Under the pieces are notes generated by a model. The model searched no databases and was not told where the DNA came from. It saw only the letters and a list, made by a program, of their open reading frames with translations. Shown here one piece after another: positions 39,472 to 47,919 of a stretch of 64,000 nt of DNA (its first letter is position 1; each line of letters opens with the position of its first letter). Source of the DNA: Eubacterium sp. (GTDB lineage Bacteria > Bacillota > Clostridia > Oscillospirales > Acutalibacteraceae); NCBI GenBank assembly GCA_017463985.1, contig JAFUEH010000011.1:22398-86397 (forward strand), in the 5' to 3' direction. Both the position numbers and the translations under genes were made by a program.

Positions 39472-40401
39472 ATGCGGCTGTTTAAAAATAGAGGCGATAT
39501 TTATATTGCCAAAAGCGGCGTTAATGCGTCAAAGCAGACAAAAATTCTATATGCGCTGTTAGCGGCAACCGTTGTCTTTACCGTTGTGTTTGTGGTGCTG
39601 CTGTCACAGCGATATGACACAGTAGCGGCATTTTTTGCAGACGGGGAGGTCACCGCGACAGAGCAGGCGGTGTTGTCGGATGAAGAACAGCTGCCGCATA
39701 TCGCCGGTAAGACCAATTTTTTAGTGATGGAAACGGACGACGCGCAAACAGAGCTGCACTATCTGTTTCTGCTGCAAGCGGATAAGGATAATTTAGCCTA
39801 CAAAACAGCTGCGCTGCCGCTTGATTTGACCGTTGAAGGCGTACCGATCACCGATATTTTTGCCCAAGGCGGCAGTGCCGCACTGCAAAAGCAGCTGACA
39901 GAATATTTTGGCTTTACGATTGATTATCAGGTACAGTTTAAAGCAAGCTCGTTTGTGGAATTTGTCAATAAGCTCGGCTCTTTCGTCTATACTGCTAACC
40001 GAGAAATCCGTTTTTCAGGCGGAGAAGGGGACGACAGCTATTCTCTGCGTGTGAATGAGGGAGAGCAAAGGTTGTCCGGTCGCGACATTAATAACCTGTT
40101 GCGCTACTATGCGCAGGAGGAAAAGAATTATGCGGCGGAAAACGAGCTGGTTCTGGCAATGTTTCGCGGTATTTTCAATACAGAAAATTATGAAAAAAGC
40201 GATAGCCTTTACCGTCTGTTTGTTAAATCCTGCAATACAGATATCACCGTACGTGATTTTGAAAACGGAAAAAATGCACTGATGGTCTACTGTACAAAAA
40301 ATACGGATATTACCGTTTATGCCGTCACGGCGGAAGCGCAGGACGGCGAGCTGACGGCGGAGACGTTAAAGGCGCTGAAGGGCTATTTCAGCCATGAGTG
40401 A
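39472..40401 (+). CDS. Divergent LytR-CpsA-Psr-like membrane protein
   Basis: 309 aa from ATG 39472 (39448 also possible). A single membrane helix (ILYALLAATVVFTVVFVVLL) is followed by an outside domain whose order resembles LCP folds: NFLVMETDDAQTELHYLFLLQA, LPLDLTVEGVPITDIFAQGG, LTEYFGFTIDYQVQFKASSF then FVNKLGSFVY. The LCP catalytic Asp/Arg pairs seen in the protein at 28682-30301 are missing, so it may be a non-enzymatic relative. It precedes folE by 18 bases. The call rests on pattern only; confident family assignment needs a profile search. Confidence 0.6.
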   Translation: MRLFKNRGDIYIAKSGVNASKQTKILYALLAATVVFTVVFVVLLSQRYDTVAAFFADGEVTATEQAVLSDEEQLPHIAGKTNFLVMETDDAQTELHYLFLLQADKDNLAYKTAALPLDLTVEGVPITDIFAQGGSAALQKQLTEYFGFTIDYQVQFKASSFVEFVNKLGSFVYTANREIRFSGGEGDDSYSLRVNEGEQRLSGRDINNLLRYYAQEEKNYAAENELVLAMFRGIFNTENYEKSDSLYRLFVKSCNTDITVRDFENGKNALMVYCTKNTDITVYAVTAEAQDGELTAETLKALKGYFSHE

Positions 40402-40419
40402 TCAGAATAGGAGAGACGT

Positions 40420-40989
40420 ATGATTGCGGAAGAAAATAAAAAAATCATTGAAAAAGCCGTGCGCGATATTTTGATAGCTGTCGGTGAAAATCCCGACAGA
40501 GAGGGTTTAGCTGAAACACCGCGCCGCGTAGCCAATATGTATGAGGAGCTGTTTGCCGGATTAAATGAGGATCCAACACAGCACCTCAAGCTATTTAATG
40601 AAAAATCAAATGATGAAATGGTCATTGTACGTGATATTCCGTTTTCATCGATGTGCGAGCATCATCTGCTGCCGTTCGTCGGCAAAGCACATATTGCCTA
40701 TATTCCGAGTGACAATAAAATTATCGGTTTGTCTAAGCTGGCGCGCATTGTGGACAATTTTGCAAAAAAACCGCAGGTGCAGGAGCGGTTGACGCATGAT
40801 ATTGCCGATTTTCTAAATGAAAATTTATCGCCAAAGGGCGTTGCTGTCATTATTGAAGCGGAGCATAGCTGTATGTCGATCCGCGGCGCAAGAGCCTTTG
40901 GTTCACAGACCCAGACGTCGGCGCTGCGCGGCTCTATGCGGACAGATCCGCGTACACGCGCTGAAGCACTGTCGCTGCTGACAAAATAG
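40420..40989 (+). CDS. folE: GTP cyclohydrolase I
   Basis: 189 aa. It makes dihydroneopterin triphosphate, the first folate step. [44 protein letters not shown] (zinc-binding CxxH region) and [12 protein letters not shown] are typical; ISCMSI-like Cys/His residues near SCMSIRGA complete the zinc site. It is the first of four folate genes in tandem with gaps of at most 9 bases. Confidence 0.97.
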   Translation: MIAEENKKIIEKAVRDILIAVGENPDREGLAETPRRVANMYEELFAGLNEDPTQHLKLFNEKSNDEMVIVRDIPFSSMCEHHLLPFVGKAHIAYIPSDNKIIGLSKLARIVDNFAKKPQVQERLTHDIADFLNENLSPKGVAVIIEAEHSCMSIRGARAFGSQTQTSALRGSMRTDPRTRAEALSLLTK

Positions 40990-40998
40990 GAGAGCGTC

Positions 40999-41802
40999 AT
41001 GATTTGGCAGTGCAGAGACAAAGCAATAGAATACGGCACGCGCGTATTAGTGATGGGCATCGTCAACGTTACGCCGGATTCCTTTTCGGACGGTGGATGT
41101 TATGTAACAGCGGAGGCGGCTGTTGCACACGCGTTAACGCTGCTGCAGGACGGCGCAGATATCATCGACCTCGGCGCGCAGTCAACCCGACCCGGCTATC
41201 AGGAAATCACGCCGGAGGAGGAGTGGCAACGGTTACAGCCGGTGATCACAGCACTTCGTCAGCAAACAGCAGCGCCGCTGTCGGTGGACACCTATTTTCC
41301 GTCCGTTGCCGCGAACGCGCTGGCAGCCGGCGCGGATATTATCAATGATGTGAGCGGTACCGTCAGCCTTGAAATGGCGCAGGTCGTGCAGCAATACGGT
41401 GCCGGCTGGGTCATTATGCATAGCGGCGCCGGCGGTATTGAAACGGTCAAAGCGTTCTTTCCGCAGGCAGCAGCGGCAGCGACCGCTTTCGGCGTCCGCA
41501 AGGAACAGCTCTGCTTTGATATGGGCATCGGCTTCGGTAAAAGTGTGGAGGAAAATTTAGCGCTGCTGGCGAATGTTGAAAAATATAAATACAGCGGTTA
41601 TCCGCTCCTGCTCGGCGTCAGCAGAAAGCGTGTGATCGGTGCAGCCGGCGGCGAACAAACGCCTTTCAAACGCCTTCCCGGTAACGTGGCAGCCGATTCT
41701 GCGGCGATTTGCGGCGGTGTGGATATGATTCGTATACACGATGTAAAAAACGAAATTCAGGGCATCAGGACGGCTGAGGCGTTGAAGGCGGCGAGGTGCT
41801 GA
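40999..41802 (+). CDS. folP: Dihydropteroate synthase
   Basis: 267 aa. It joins the pterin to p-aminobenzoate, and is the target of sulfonamides. MGIVNVTPDSFSDGG near residue 14, IIDLGAQSTRPG, DTYFP, DIINDVSG, DMGIGFGKS and LLGVSRKRVIG are standard DHPS loops. The frame is intact and its stop lies 1 base before folB. Confidence 0.97.
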   Translation: MIWQCRDKAIEYGTRVLVMGIVNVTPDSFSDGGCYVTAEAAVAHALTLLQDGADIIDLGAQSTRPGYQEITPEEEWQRLQPVITALRQQTAAPLSVDTYFPSVAANALAAGADIINDVSGTVSLEMAQVVQQYGAGWVIMHSGAGGIETVKAFFPQAAAAATAFGVRKEQLCFDMGIGFGKSVEENLALLANVEKYKYSGYPLLLGVSRKRVIGAAGGEQTPFKRLPGNVAADSAAICGGVDMIRIHDVKNEIQGIRTAEALKAARC

Positions 41803-41803
41803 A

Positions 41804-42169
41804 ATGGATAAAATTACGGTAAAAGGCTTAAAACTGTTTGCGTACCATGGCGTAAATCCTGAGGAAAAGCAGAACGGTCAGCCCTTTGTGATTGATGTAG
41901 ATTATTATTTAGATTTAGAAAAAGCCTGTCACAGCGACTGTCTGGACGACACAGTGAGCTATGCGAAGGTGGTTAAAACAATACGCAGCGTATTTACGGC
42001 GGAGAGCTTTGATTTGATCGAGCGCGCGGCGCAGGCGGTGGCGGAGGCGCTGTTGGCGGCTTATCCTTCGGTGATGAAAACTGAGATCACCGTCAAAAAA
42101 CCGGAGGCTCCCGTCAGCGCGGATTTTGATTATATGGCAGTAACCGTCGTAAGAGAGAGAACAGTATGA
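41804..42169 (+). CDS. folB: Dihydroneopterin aldolase
   Basis: 121 aa. KITVKGLKLFAYHGVNPEEK near the N-terminus, DDTVSYAKV and VKKPEAPVSADFDYMAVTV are typical of FolB. It converts dihydroneopterin to 6-hydroxymethyl-dihydropterin. Its stop overlaps the folK start by 4 bases. Confidence 0.95.
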   Translation: MDKITVKGLKLFAYHGVNPEEKQNGQPFVIDVDYYLDLEKACHSDCLDDTVSYAKVVKTIRSVFTAESFDLIERAAQAVAEALLAAYPSVMKTEITVKKPEAPVSADFDYMAVTVVRERTV

Positions 42170-42660
42170 AATATATTATCGGCGTCGGCACCAATATCGG
42201 TGACAGAGAACAGAATATCCGGCAGGCAGTCCGGGCGTTTTCGTTGGTGCCGAAAACAAAAGTGCTCAGAACCTCTAAGCTGTATGAGACAGAGCCGGTC
42301 GGCTATGCGGCGCAGGAGGAATTTTATAATGCCTGCTTTGAGGTAGAATCGGTGTTAGAACCGCATGAAATGCTGGGCGTTTGTTTGGGTATCGAGGCCG
42401 GCTTCGGCCGTCACAGAGAGTTTAAAAACGGGCCGAGAATACTGGATCTGGATGTGATCTTAGCAGAGGATTGCACCGTTCATACGGATAACCTGACGGT
42501 GCCGCATCCGCGCTTTCATGAGCGCCGCTTTGTGCTGATTCCGCTGCTGGAGCTGTTTCCGGAGGGCGTTGCCTACGGCGTTGCGTTTAAGCAGTACCTG
42601 CTTGGCATAAAGGGACAGGCAATTAAAGAAATGAATGTGGCTATTGCTATCACGGAATAA
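42166..42660 (+). CDS. folK: 6-hydroxymethyl-7,8-dihydropterin pyrophosphokinase
   Basis: 164 aa. GVGTNIGDREQNIRQAV, the Tyr/Glu region RTSKLYETEPVGYAAQEEFYN, and GRHREFKNGPRILDLDVIL (the GPRxxDLDI motif) are the HPPK hallmarks. It supplies the pyrophosphorylated pterin to FolP. Last gene of the fol run, followed by a strong terminator. Confidence 0.96.
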   Translation: MKYIIGVGTNIGDREQNIRQAVRAFSLVPKTKVLRTSKLYETEPVGYAAQEEFYNACFEVESVLEPHEMLGVCLGIEAGFGRHREFKNGPRILDLDVILAEDCTVHTDNLTVPHPRFHERRFVLIPLLELFPEGVAYGVAFKQYLLGIKGQAIKEMNVAIAITE

Positions 42661-42700
42661 AAAGAGTCGGATCACCTTGACCGTGATCCGGCTCTTTTTA
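42661..42700 (+). terminator. Terminator of the fol operon
   Basis: AAAGAGTCGGATCAC (42661-42675) pairs with GTGATCCGGCTCTTT (42683-42697), followed by TTTA. Confidence 0.88.
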
Positions 42701-42728
42701 GGCCTGGCCGTGTTCGTGCCTCATAAGC

Positions 42729-42905
42729 TTACATAAAGGACGACAGCGTAGAAACCATGTCCGCCACTTTGTCGGCCGTTTTTTTAACGGCCTTTTTGGC
42801 ACCCATGCCCATCCCCTTACTGGAGCTGGCCATGGCCAGTGCCGAGCAAACGGCCAGCGTGGCGCCGATGCCCTTCATAATGTTTTTTGAAGTATTGATT
42901 TTCAT
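42729..42905 (-). CDS. Small hydrophobic/basic peptide of unknown function
   Basis: 58 aa: MKINTSKNIMKGIGATLAVC with a short Ala/Met/Ser-rich hydrophobic stretch (about 13-30), then a basic helix GAKKAVKKTADKVADMVS. The ATG has a perfect ribosome site (TTGGAGGCAATCAAA). It may be a small membrane or secreted peptide. The gene sits alone between the fol terminator and an E2-like gene. No family is recognised. Confidence 0.55.
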   Translation of the reverse strand: MKINTSKNIMKGIGATLAVCSALAMASSSKGMGMGAKKAVKKTADKVADMVSTLSSFM

Positions 42906-42983
42906 TTTGATTGCCTCCAATGCTCTGTTGAGCATTAATAGTATTTGAAAAAATGAATCCGTTAGTCTTGTTATTATTTTCAT

Positions 42984-43019
42984 AAAAAAATGCGTAGTCG
43001 TTTGACTACGCATTTTTTT
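42984..43019. terminator. Bidirectional terminator after the second E2-like gene
   Basis: The perfect 16-bp stem AAAAAAATGCGTAGTC (42984-42999) / GACTACGCATTTTTTT (43004-43019) has a GTTT loop, with a T tract on both strands. Confidence 0.9.
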
Positions 43020-43021
43020 AT

Positions 43022-44614
43022 TTATTCTTCCGTGTTAAAGGACGCGGCGCTTTCCTGTGCTTTTTTAGCCTTTTCAGCAGCCTTTTCTGCCTCTGCCTTT
43101 GCTTTTTCCAGCTCCTTCTGCGCCTTTTCTTTGGCCTGTTGCGCCTTTTCCAGCGCCTCCTTTTTGTCCTTATTCGCCTCGGCCAGCGCCTTGGCCTTCT
43201 TTTCCTCCGCCTCGCGGCGCTTTTTTTCTGCCTCACGGCGAGCCTTATCAGCCTTTTCCAATGCTTCGGTCTTAGCCTTTTCGGCCTCTTTCAGGGCGCG
43301 GTCCTTTTTTTCCTCTGCCTCTTTTTTCACCTTTTCGGCCTTTTCTGCGGCTTCGCGCTTAATCTTTTCAATTTCACGCTGTGCTTTTTCCTCTGCCTCC
43401 AGCGCGTCCTTTTCTGCCTTTTCCGCTTCCTTCAGGGCTTTTTTGTCAGCCTTTTCGGTAGCCTCAGCCAGCTCCTTTTCCGCCTTAGCTGCGCGCTCCT
43501 CAGCCTCCTTCAAGGCTTTTTCAGCGTCACGCTGCGCCTTCTCGGCCTTTTCTGCGGCACGCTCGGCGTCTTTTTCCGCCTCGCGTCTGGCGCGTTCACG
43601 CTTTTTGCTTTCCTCAAATTTCGTTTCACGTTCCACGCGTTCGGTCTTAATTTCTTCTATCTCTGCTTCCGTGACCGTTTGCTCGCGCTTCCAGGTAAAC
43701 ATGATCTCCGGCGCTTCAAAAATTTCGTCCAGCTTTTTAATAAACGGCACAATGTCGCCAAAGTCAAGCGCACGGTGATCAAACACAATGGTGAACGGCA
43801 GCACCTGACGAATGGCAATTTCCTTTTCGTCGTTTTCATTCACAACGACGACTGGCTTATCCTGCACAGCGCCGACCGCAATCGCGGTTACCTGCGGCGG
43901 AATAATTTCAATCAGTGCCGCTGCGCCGCGCTGCTCGCGGTAAACAGAGCCGATGTTGGAGATCGTAATAGAGCCTTGCTCGATATCGTGCTTCGTGAGA
44001 CGGTCGCTTTCGGGTATCGCTTCGTATTCGCGCTTGGCCTTGCCCTTGAGCGTCTTTACCTTGTGCTTACCTGTTTTTGAGCCGATCAGGCGGTTGATGG
44101 TCTGGGCAAATTTGCCCTCCTTCAGGCCGGTCAGCGTGTTATCCAGCGAAACGTCGAACATGACCTCGTTGAGGTCGGTGTTCTCCATCCGGCGGTGAAC
44201 GTCCTTAATATAGTCCACCATGTCGTCCAGGCTTTTGCTCTCAAAATTATGCAGATTAATGGTCATCATTTCGCCCGTAGGCAGTACCATCGGCATGGAG
44301 ATGTTGATTTCGCTGAGGGTGTGAATCGCGCCGCGAACATATTTTCTGTCAAAATCAATGTGCGCGTTCATCGCAGGGCAGGCCTTTAAGCCCTCCACAA
44401 TGACCTTGAGCATCAGCGTATTAACGGTTACCTTATTCTCTTTTTCCACGCCCTCGTTCAGCCGCTTATACTGGGTCATGAATTCGGTGACGTCAGGCTC
44501 ATACGTATAGGTAACGTGGGGAATGTTCTGCCAGCTTTCGGTCGTCATGTTCGCTACGATCTTGCGCTGAATGCCAAAGTGTTCGGTCTTGATAACGTCT
44601 TTTCTTTTTGCCAT
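43022..44614 (-). CDS. E2-type acyltransferase-fold protein with a 210-residue charged helical tail
   Basis: 530 aa. Residues 1-320 are paralogous to the protein at 1693-2613 (shared NISMPMVLPTGEMMTIN, AIPESDRL, SNIGSVYRE and FDHRALDF); DHRxxD is kept but the usual Gly is absent. Residues about 320-525 consist almost only of K, E, A, R and D in short heptad-like runs (for example AEKAEKAQRDAEKALKEA), predicting a very long coiled coil or single alpha-helix. There is no lipoyl domain. AAGGAGG ribosome site. The tail probably acts as a spacer, tether or oligomerisation arm. Function unknown. Confidence 0.7.
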   Translation of the reverse strand: MAKRKDVIKTEHFGIQRKIVANMTTESWQNIPHVTYTYEPDVTEFMTQYKRLNEGVEKENKVTVNTLMLKVIVEGLKACPAMNAHIDFDRKYVRGAIHTLSEINISMPMVLPTGEMMTINLHNFESKSLDDMVDYIKDVHRRMENTDLNEVMFDVSLDNTLTGLKEGKFAQTINRLIGSKTGKHKVKTLKGKAKREYEAIPESDRLTKHDIEQGSITISNIGSVYREQRGAAALIEIIPPQVTAIAVGAVQDKPVVVVNENDEKEIAIRQVLPFTIVFDHRALDFGDIVPFIKKLDEIFEAPEIMFTWKREQTVTEAEIEEIKTERVERETKFEESKKRERARREAEKDAERAAEKAEKAQRDAEKALKEAEERAAKAEKELAEATEKADKKALKEAEKAEKDALEAEEKAQREIEKIKREAAEKAEKVKKEAEEKKDRALKEAEKAKTEALEKADKARREAEKKRREAEEKKAKALAEANKDKKEALEKAQQAKEKAQKELEKAKAEAEKAAEKAKKAQESAASFNTEE

Positions 44615-44834
44615 AAGTGTTCCTCCTTTCGGTTATATTATTGCGGTAAAAAGAATCCGGTATGCCTTTATTATATAAAAAGTCAAACCGGATGTCAATA
44701 ATTAGTTGTATAAAACGAATATACAATATGTAATATTTTAAATGACTCTGCCGCCGTTCAGGAATTGCCATAAGCGCGGCAGAAAGCGTTGCCGCTGCTT
44801 TTCCGTCATAGCAAACCTCTGAAAATAATAAATA

Positions 44835-44864
44835 TGCGGCCACTAAAAAGCGGCCGCACGGAAG
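44835..44864 (-). terminator. Terminator after fba
   Basis: TGCGGCC (44835-44841) pairs with GGCCGCA (44852-44858); on the minus strand it is followed by a TATTTATTATTTT tract. Confidence 0.65.
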
Positions 44865-44866
44865 GG

Positions 44867-45808
44867 TTAGTCAAAAGCGTGACCGGTAGAGCCGAACACC
44901 TTGTCGATCTTGTGGGCAACGACCTCTTCGATCAGGTTCCTTGCCGGCGTCAGGTACTGACGGGGATCAAAGTGCGTCGGATTTTCCGCCAAGTGCTTTC
45001 TGAGCGCTGCGGTCATGGCAATACGGATATCGGAGTCAACGTTGACTTTGCAGACTGCCATTTCAGCCGCCTTGCGCAGCATATCCTCCGGAATGCCGAT
45101 AGCGTCCGGCATAGAGCCGCCGAACTCGTTGATCATCTTAATGTGCTCTTGGTTAACGGAGCTGGCGCCGTGCAGTACGATCGGGAATTCCGGCAGCTGC
45201 TTAGCAACCTCCTCCAGGATGTCAAAACGGAGCTGCGGCTTCTGACCGGGCTTGAACTTATAAGCGCCGTGGCTGGTGCCGATGGCGATCGCCAGCGAGT
45301 CAACGCCGGTACGGGTAGCGAAGTCATAAACCTCCTCCGGACGGGTGTAGGAAGCGTTTTCTGCCTCTACCTGCACGTCGTCCTCTACGCCGGCAAGCGT
45401 GCCGAGCTCACCCTCAACGACAACACCGTGTGCGTGTGCGTATTCTACGACCTTTTTGGTCAGGGCGATATTCTCTTCGTAAGGAAGCGAGGAGCCGTCG
45501 ATCATAACGGAGGTAAAGCCGCCGTCGATGCAGCTCTTGCAGGTCTCAAAGTCCGGACCGTGGTCGAGGTGAAGGGCGATCGGCAGGCCGGTTTCCTCTG
45601 CGGCAGCCTTTACCATAGCGACAAGATAGTCGTGAGAGGCATATTTTCTGGCACCGGAGGAGCACTGCAGGATCACCGGAGCCTCCAGCTTTTTAGCGGC
45701 ACGGGTGATACCCTGTACGATTTCCATATTGTTGACATTGAAAGCGCCGATAGCATAGCCGCCTTCATAAGCCTTTTTGAACATTTCCTTGGTAGTAACA
45801 AGTGGCAT
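44867..45808 (-). CDS. fba: Class II fructose-1,6-bisphosphate aldolase
   Basis: 313 aa from ATG 45808 (AGGAGATTAAGTATT before it; an upstream start would add 17 unrelated residues). It cleaves fructose-1,6-bisphosphate in glycolysis. Zinc ligands and active site: IALHLDHGPDFE, VEGELGTLAGVED, and ASSVNQEHI with GGSMPDAIG. Class II enzymes need Zn. Monocistronic. Confidence 0.96.
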   Translation of the reverse strand: MPLVTTKEMFKKAYEGGYAIGAFNVNNMEIVQGITRAAKKLEAPVILQCSSGARKYASHDYLVAMVKAAAEETGLPIALHLDHGPDFETCKSCIDGGFTSVMIDGSSLPYEENIALTKKVVEYAHAHGVVVEGELGTLAGVEDDVQVEAENASYTRPEEVYDFATRTGVDSLAIAIGTSHGAYKFKPGQKPQLRFDILEEVAKQLPEFPIVLHGASSVNQEHIKMINEFGGSMPDAIGIPEDMLRKAAEMAVCKVNVDSDIRIAMTAALRKHLAENPTHFDPRQYLTPARNLIEEVVAHKIDKVFGSTGHAFD

Positions 45809-45912
45809 AATACTTAATCTCCTGTTGTTATATTCTGAACGGAGCCCGTTCGGTTGCATCTATTATAAACTATTCTTTCATAAATATCAATAATAAATTA
45901 CAATTCCGTTGG

Positions 45913-46176
45913 TTATGCCGGTTCAAAAAACCAACGGGTTTCTTCTAAAAACAGGTAGGTCAGCCTGCCGGCGATGTAGCAGGTATAGCGGATGCCTGCG
46001 CCGCCGGATTTGAGCGACGCTGCCGGCCGGATGTCCGTAATGCGGTCGACGGCCAGCTCCTCGTCCTCATACTGTATCGAGAGCGGCAGGATATTGCCCT
46101 CTTCGTCAAAAACGGCGTGGACCTGTGTATAATGCTTGTTGGGATTATGATATTCCGGTACAGTAAATTGAATCAT
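45913..46176 (-). CDS. Conserved-looking small protein downstream of dinB
   Basis: 87 aa: FTVPEYHNPNKHYTQVHAVF, ILPLSIQYEDEELAVDRITD and RYTCYIAGRLTYLFLEE. No signal peptide or membrane helix. It starts 10 bases after dinB with a GAGG ribosome site, so it is made with the polymerase. No function is known to me. Confidence 0.6.
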   Translation of the reverse strand: MIQFTVPEYHNPNKHYTQVHAVFDEEGNILPLSIQYEDEELAVDRITDIRPAASLKSGGAGIRYTCYIAGRLTYLFLEETRWFFEPA

Positions 46177-46186
46177 GCTTTTCCTC

Positions 46187-47422
46187 CTATCCGGCGCGGT
46201 AGCCTATCGGGTGAATAATATGGTCGTCGTGCGGGTTAAAGCCGGAAAGCTCCGGCCGTTCCAGCTGGAAGGCGCGCTGCACGCAGAAGTTGCCAAAGCG
46301 CTCCCGCAGCCGGTCAACGGCCTGCTCCAGCCGCTCCTGCCGATCGCGGCGCTCTACCGTGCCGTCCAGGTCCAGCTGGTCATAACAGTCGCTGTCAAAG
46401 CCGTTCACGGAAACGCCCAGCGAACGGATGCCGCGCTCCCATTCATAATTTTCGCGGAACAGCTGCATCGCATAGTGCAGCAGCTCGTCGGAAACGTCGG
46501 TGCACGCCGGCATTTTGCACTGTCGTGTAAAGGAGGACAGCGCATTATCGCGCACGCTGATCGTAATCGTTTTTCCCTTCAGTCCCTGCTCGCGCAGTCG
46601 GCGGGCGACGCTTTCGCACAGTACGCGCATCACGGTCTTAACATCCTCCTCGTCCTTCAGGTCGCGCACGGTGGTGGTAGAATTGCCGACGCTTTTGACC
46701 TCGTCTGCGTCGTCCTTGTGGCGCACCGGCGCCGTGTCCAGGCCGTTGGCAAAGCGGTGCAGGGTAAGGCCGTTTTTGCCGAGCACGCGCTTTAGCAGCG
46801 CCTCGTCAGCCGTCGCCAGCTCACCGATGGTGTGAATGCCGTAATAGTGCAGCTTCCGCGCGGTAGACCGGCCGACAAACAGCAGATCCTCACAGGGGAG
46901 CGGCCAGACGAGCTCGCGGAAGTTGCTTTGGCTGATGACGGTGACGGCGTCCGGTTTTTTGTAATCTGAGCCGAGCTTTGCAAAAATTTTATTAAAGCTG
47001 ACGCCCACGCTGACGGTAATGCCCAGCTCCTCTTTTACGCGCCGGCGGATCTCCTCTGCGATTTCGGTACCGGACTGCTGATTGCCGGTAACATCAAGCC
47101 AGCATTCATCCAGCCCAAACGGCTCAATATATTCGCTGTAATCCTCATAAATTTTGCGGCATAGCCCTGAAAACCGCAGGTACAGCGGATAATTCGGCGG
47201 TACGATCACCAGCTCCGGACATTTTTGCCGCGCCTTCCACAGCGGTTCACCGACCGTCAGCCCATAGCGCGAGGCGATTTCATTTTTGGTTAAAATAATA
47301 CCGTGCCGGCTTTCGACAGAGCCGCCGACGGCGACCGGCTTGTTCCGGATCTCCGGCCGGTAAAGACATTCTACCGACGCATAAAATTTATTGCAGTCTA
47401 CGTGCAGGACCGTTCGTTGCAT
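46187..47422 (-). CDS. dinB: Y-family DNA polymerase IV
   Basis: 411 aa from ATG 47422 (AAGGTGAG upstream; a GTG three codons earlier is possible). Lesion-bypass polymerase. DVDCNKFYASVE-like start is LHVDCNKFYASVECLYRPE with the catalytic Asp, and FGLDECWLDVTG has the second acidic pair (DE). GVSFNKIFAKLGSDYKKPDA completes the palm, and the little-finger domain covers the last 150 residues. A small co-transcribed gene follows. Confidence 0.94.
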   Translation of the reverse strand: MQRTVLHVDCNKFYASVECLYRPEIRNKPVAVGGSVESRHGIILTKNEIASRYGLTVGEPLWKARQKCPELVIVPPNYPLYLRFSGLCRKIYEDYSEYIEPFGLDECWLDVTGNQQSGTEIAEEIRRRVKEELGITVSVGVSFNKIFAKLGSDYKKPDAVTVISQSNFRELVWPLPCEDLLFVGRSTARKLHYYGIHTIGELATADEALLKRVLGKNGLTLHRFANGLDTAPVRHKDDADEVKSVGNSTTTVRDLKDEEDVKTVMRVLCESVARRLREQGLKGKTITISVRDNALSSFTRQCKMPACTDVSDELLHYAMQLFRENYEWERGIRSLGVSVNGFDSDCYDQLDLDGTVERRDRQERLEQAVDRLRERFGNFCVQRAFQLERPELSGFNPHDDHIIHPIGYRAG

Positions 47423-47553
47423 ATTGCTCACCTTAGAACATTTGTTTTATTTCATTATAAACCGTTTGTTCGAAAAATGCAAGCGGAAGATATAGTGGTT
47501 CAGCCTTTTCGGTATACTACCGCTGGCAGCCTGACGCGGCAAAAAAGCGGGAT

Positions 47554-47582
47554 TTGACAAATCAAAGCCATTGTATTATAAT
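47554..47582 (+). promoter_or_regulatory. Promoter of the arsR-family gene
   Basis: TTGACA (47554-47559), 17-bp spacer, TATAAT (47577-47582), exact consensus. An inverted repeat TTCACATGAA (47601-47610) near the start of transcription is a candidate operator for the encoded repressor; its match to known ArsR/SmtB sites is only partial. Confidence 0.8.
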
Positions 47583-47634
47583 CAACACTTGCAGAAATCA
47601 TTCACATGAACGGAATAAACAACTGAGGTGAATT

Positions 47635-47916
47635 ATGCAGGAAAAAGAGATACAGGAAGCGGCGGAGCTTTTTAAAATGTTTTCGGACGCTACCAGGGTC
47701 AAAATACTACTCTGTCTGTTTGACGGGGAATATAATGTTGGTGAGATCGTGAGCCGCGTCGGCGCCTCGCAGACCGCCATTTCGCACCAGCTGCGTGCGT
47801 TGCGGCAAAAGCATCTGGTCAAATGCCGCCGCGACGGCAAAAACATGATCTATTCGATTGCAGACGAGCACGTGAAAATTATTATGAACACGGCGGCGGA
47901 GCACATAAGGGAGTAA
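47635..47916 (+). CDS. ArsR/SmtB-family metal-sensing transcriptional repressor
   Basis: 93 aa winged helix. ELFKMFSDATRVKILLCLFDGEYNVGEI and RVGASQTAISHQLRALRQKHLVKCRRDGKNMIYSIADEHV match CadC/SmtB/CzrA proteins. In this family the alpha-5 site uses D/H residues near DEHVKIIMNTAAEH, and such a DxH...HxxE pattern is visible at about residues 77-92, so a Zn/Co-type alpha-5 sensor is likely. Three bases upstream of the P1B-like gene, so the two are one unit. Confidence 0.92.
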   Translation: MQEKEIQEAAELFKMFSDATRVKILLCLFDGEYNVGEIVSRVGASQTAISHQLRALRQKHLVKCRRDGKNMIYSIADEHVKIIMNTAAEHIRE

Positions 47917-47919
47917 GCT

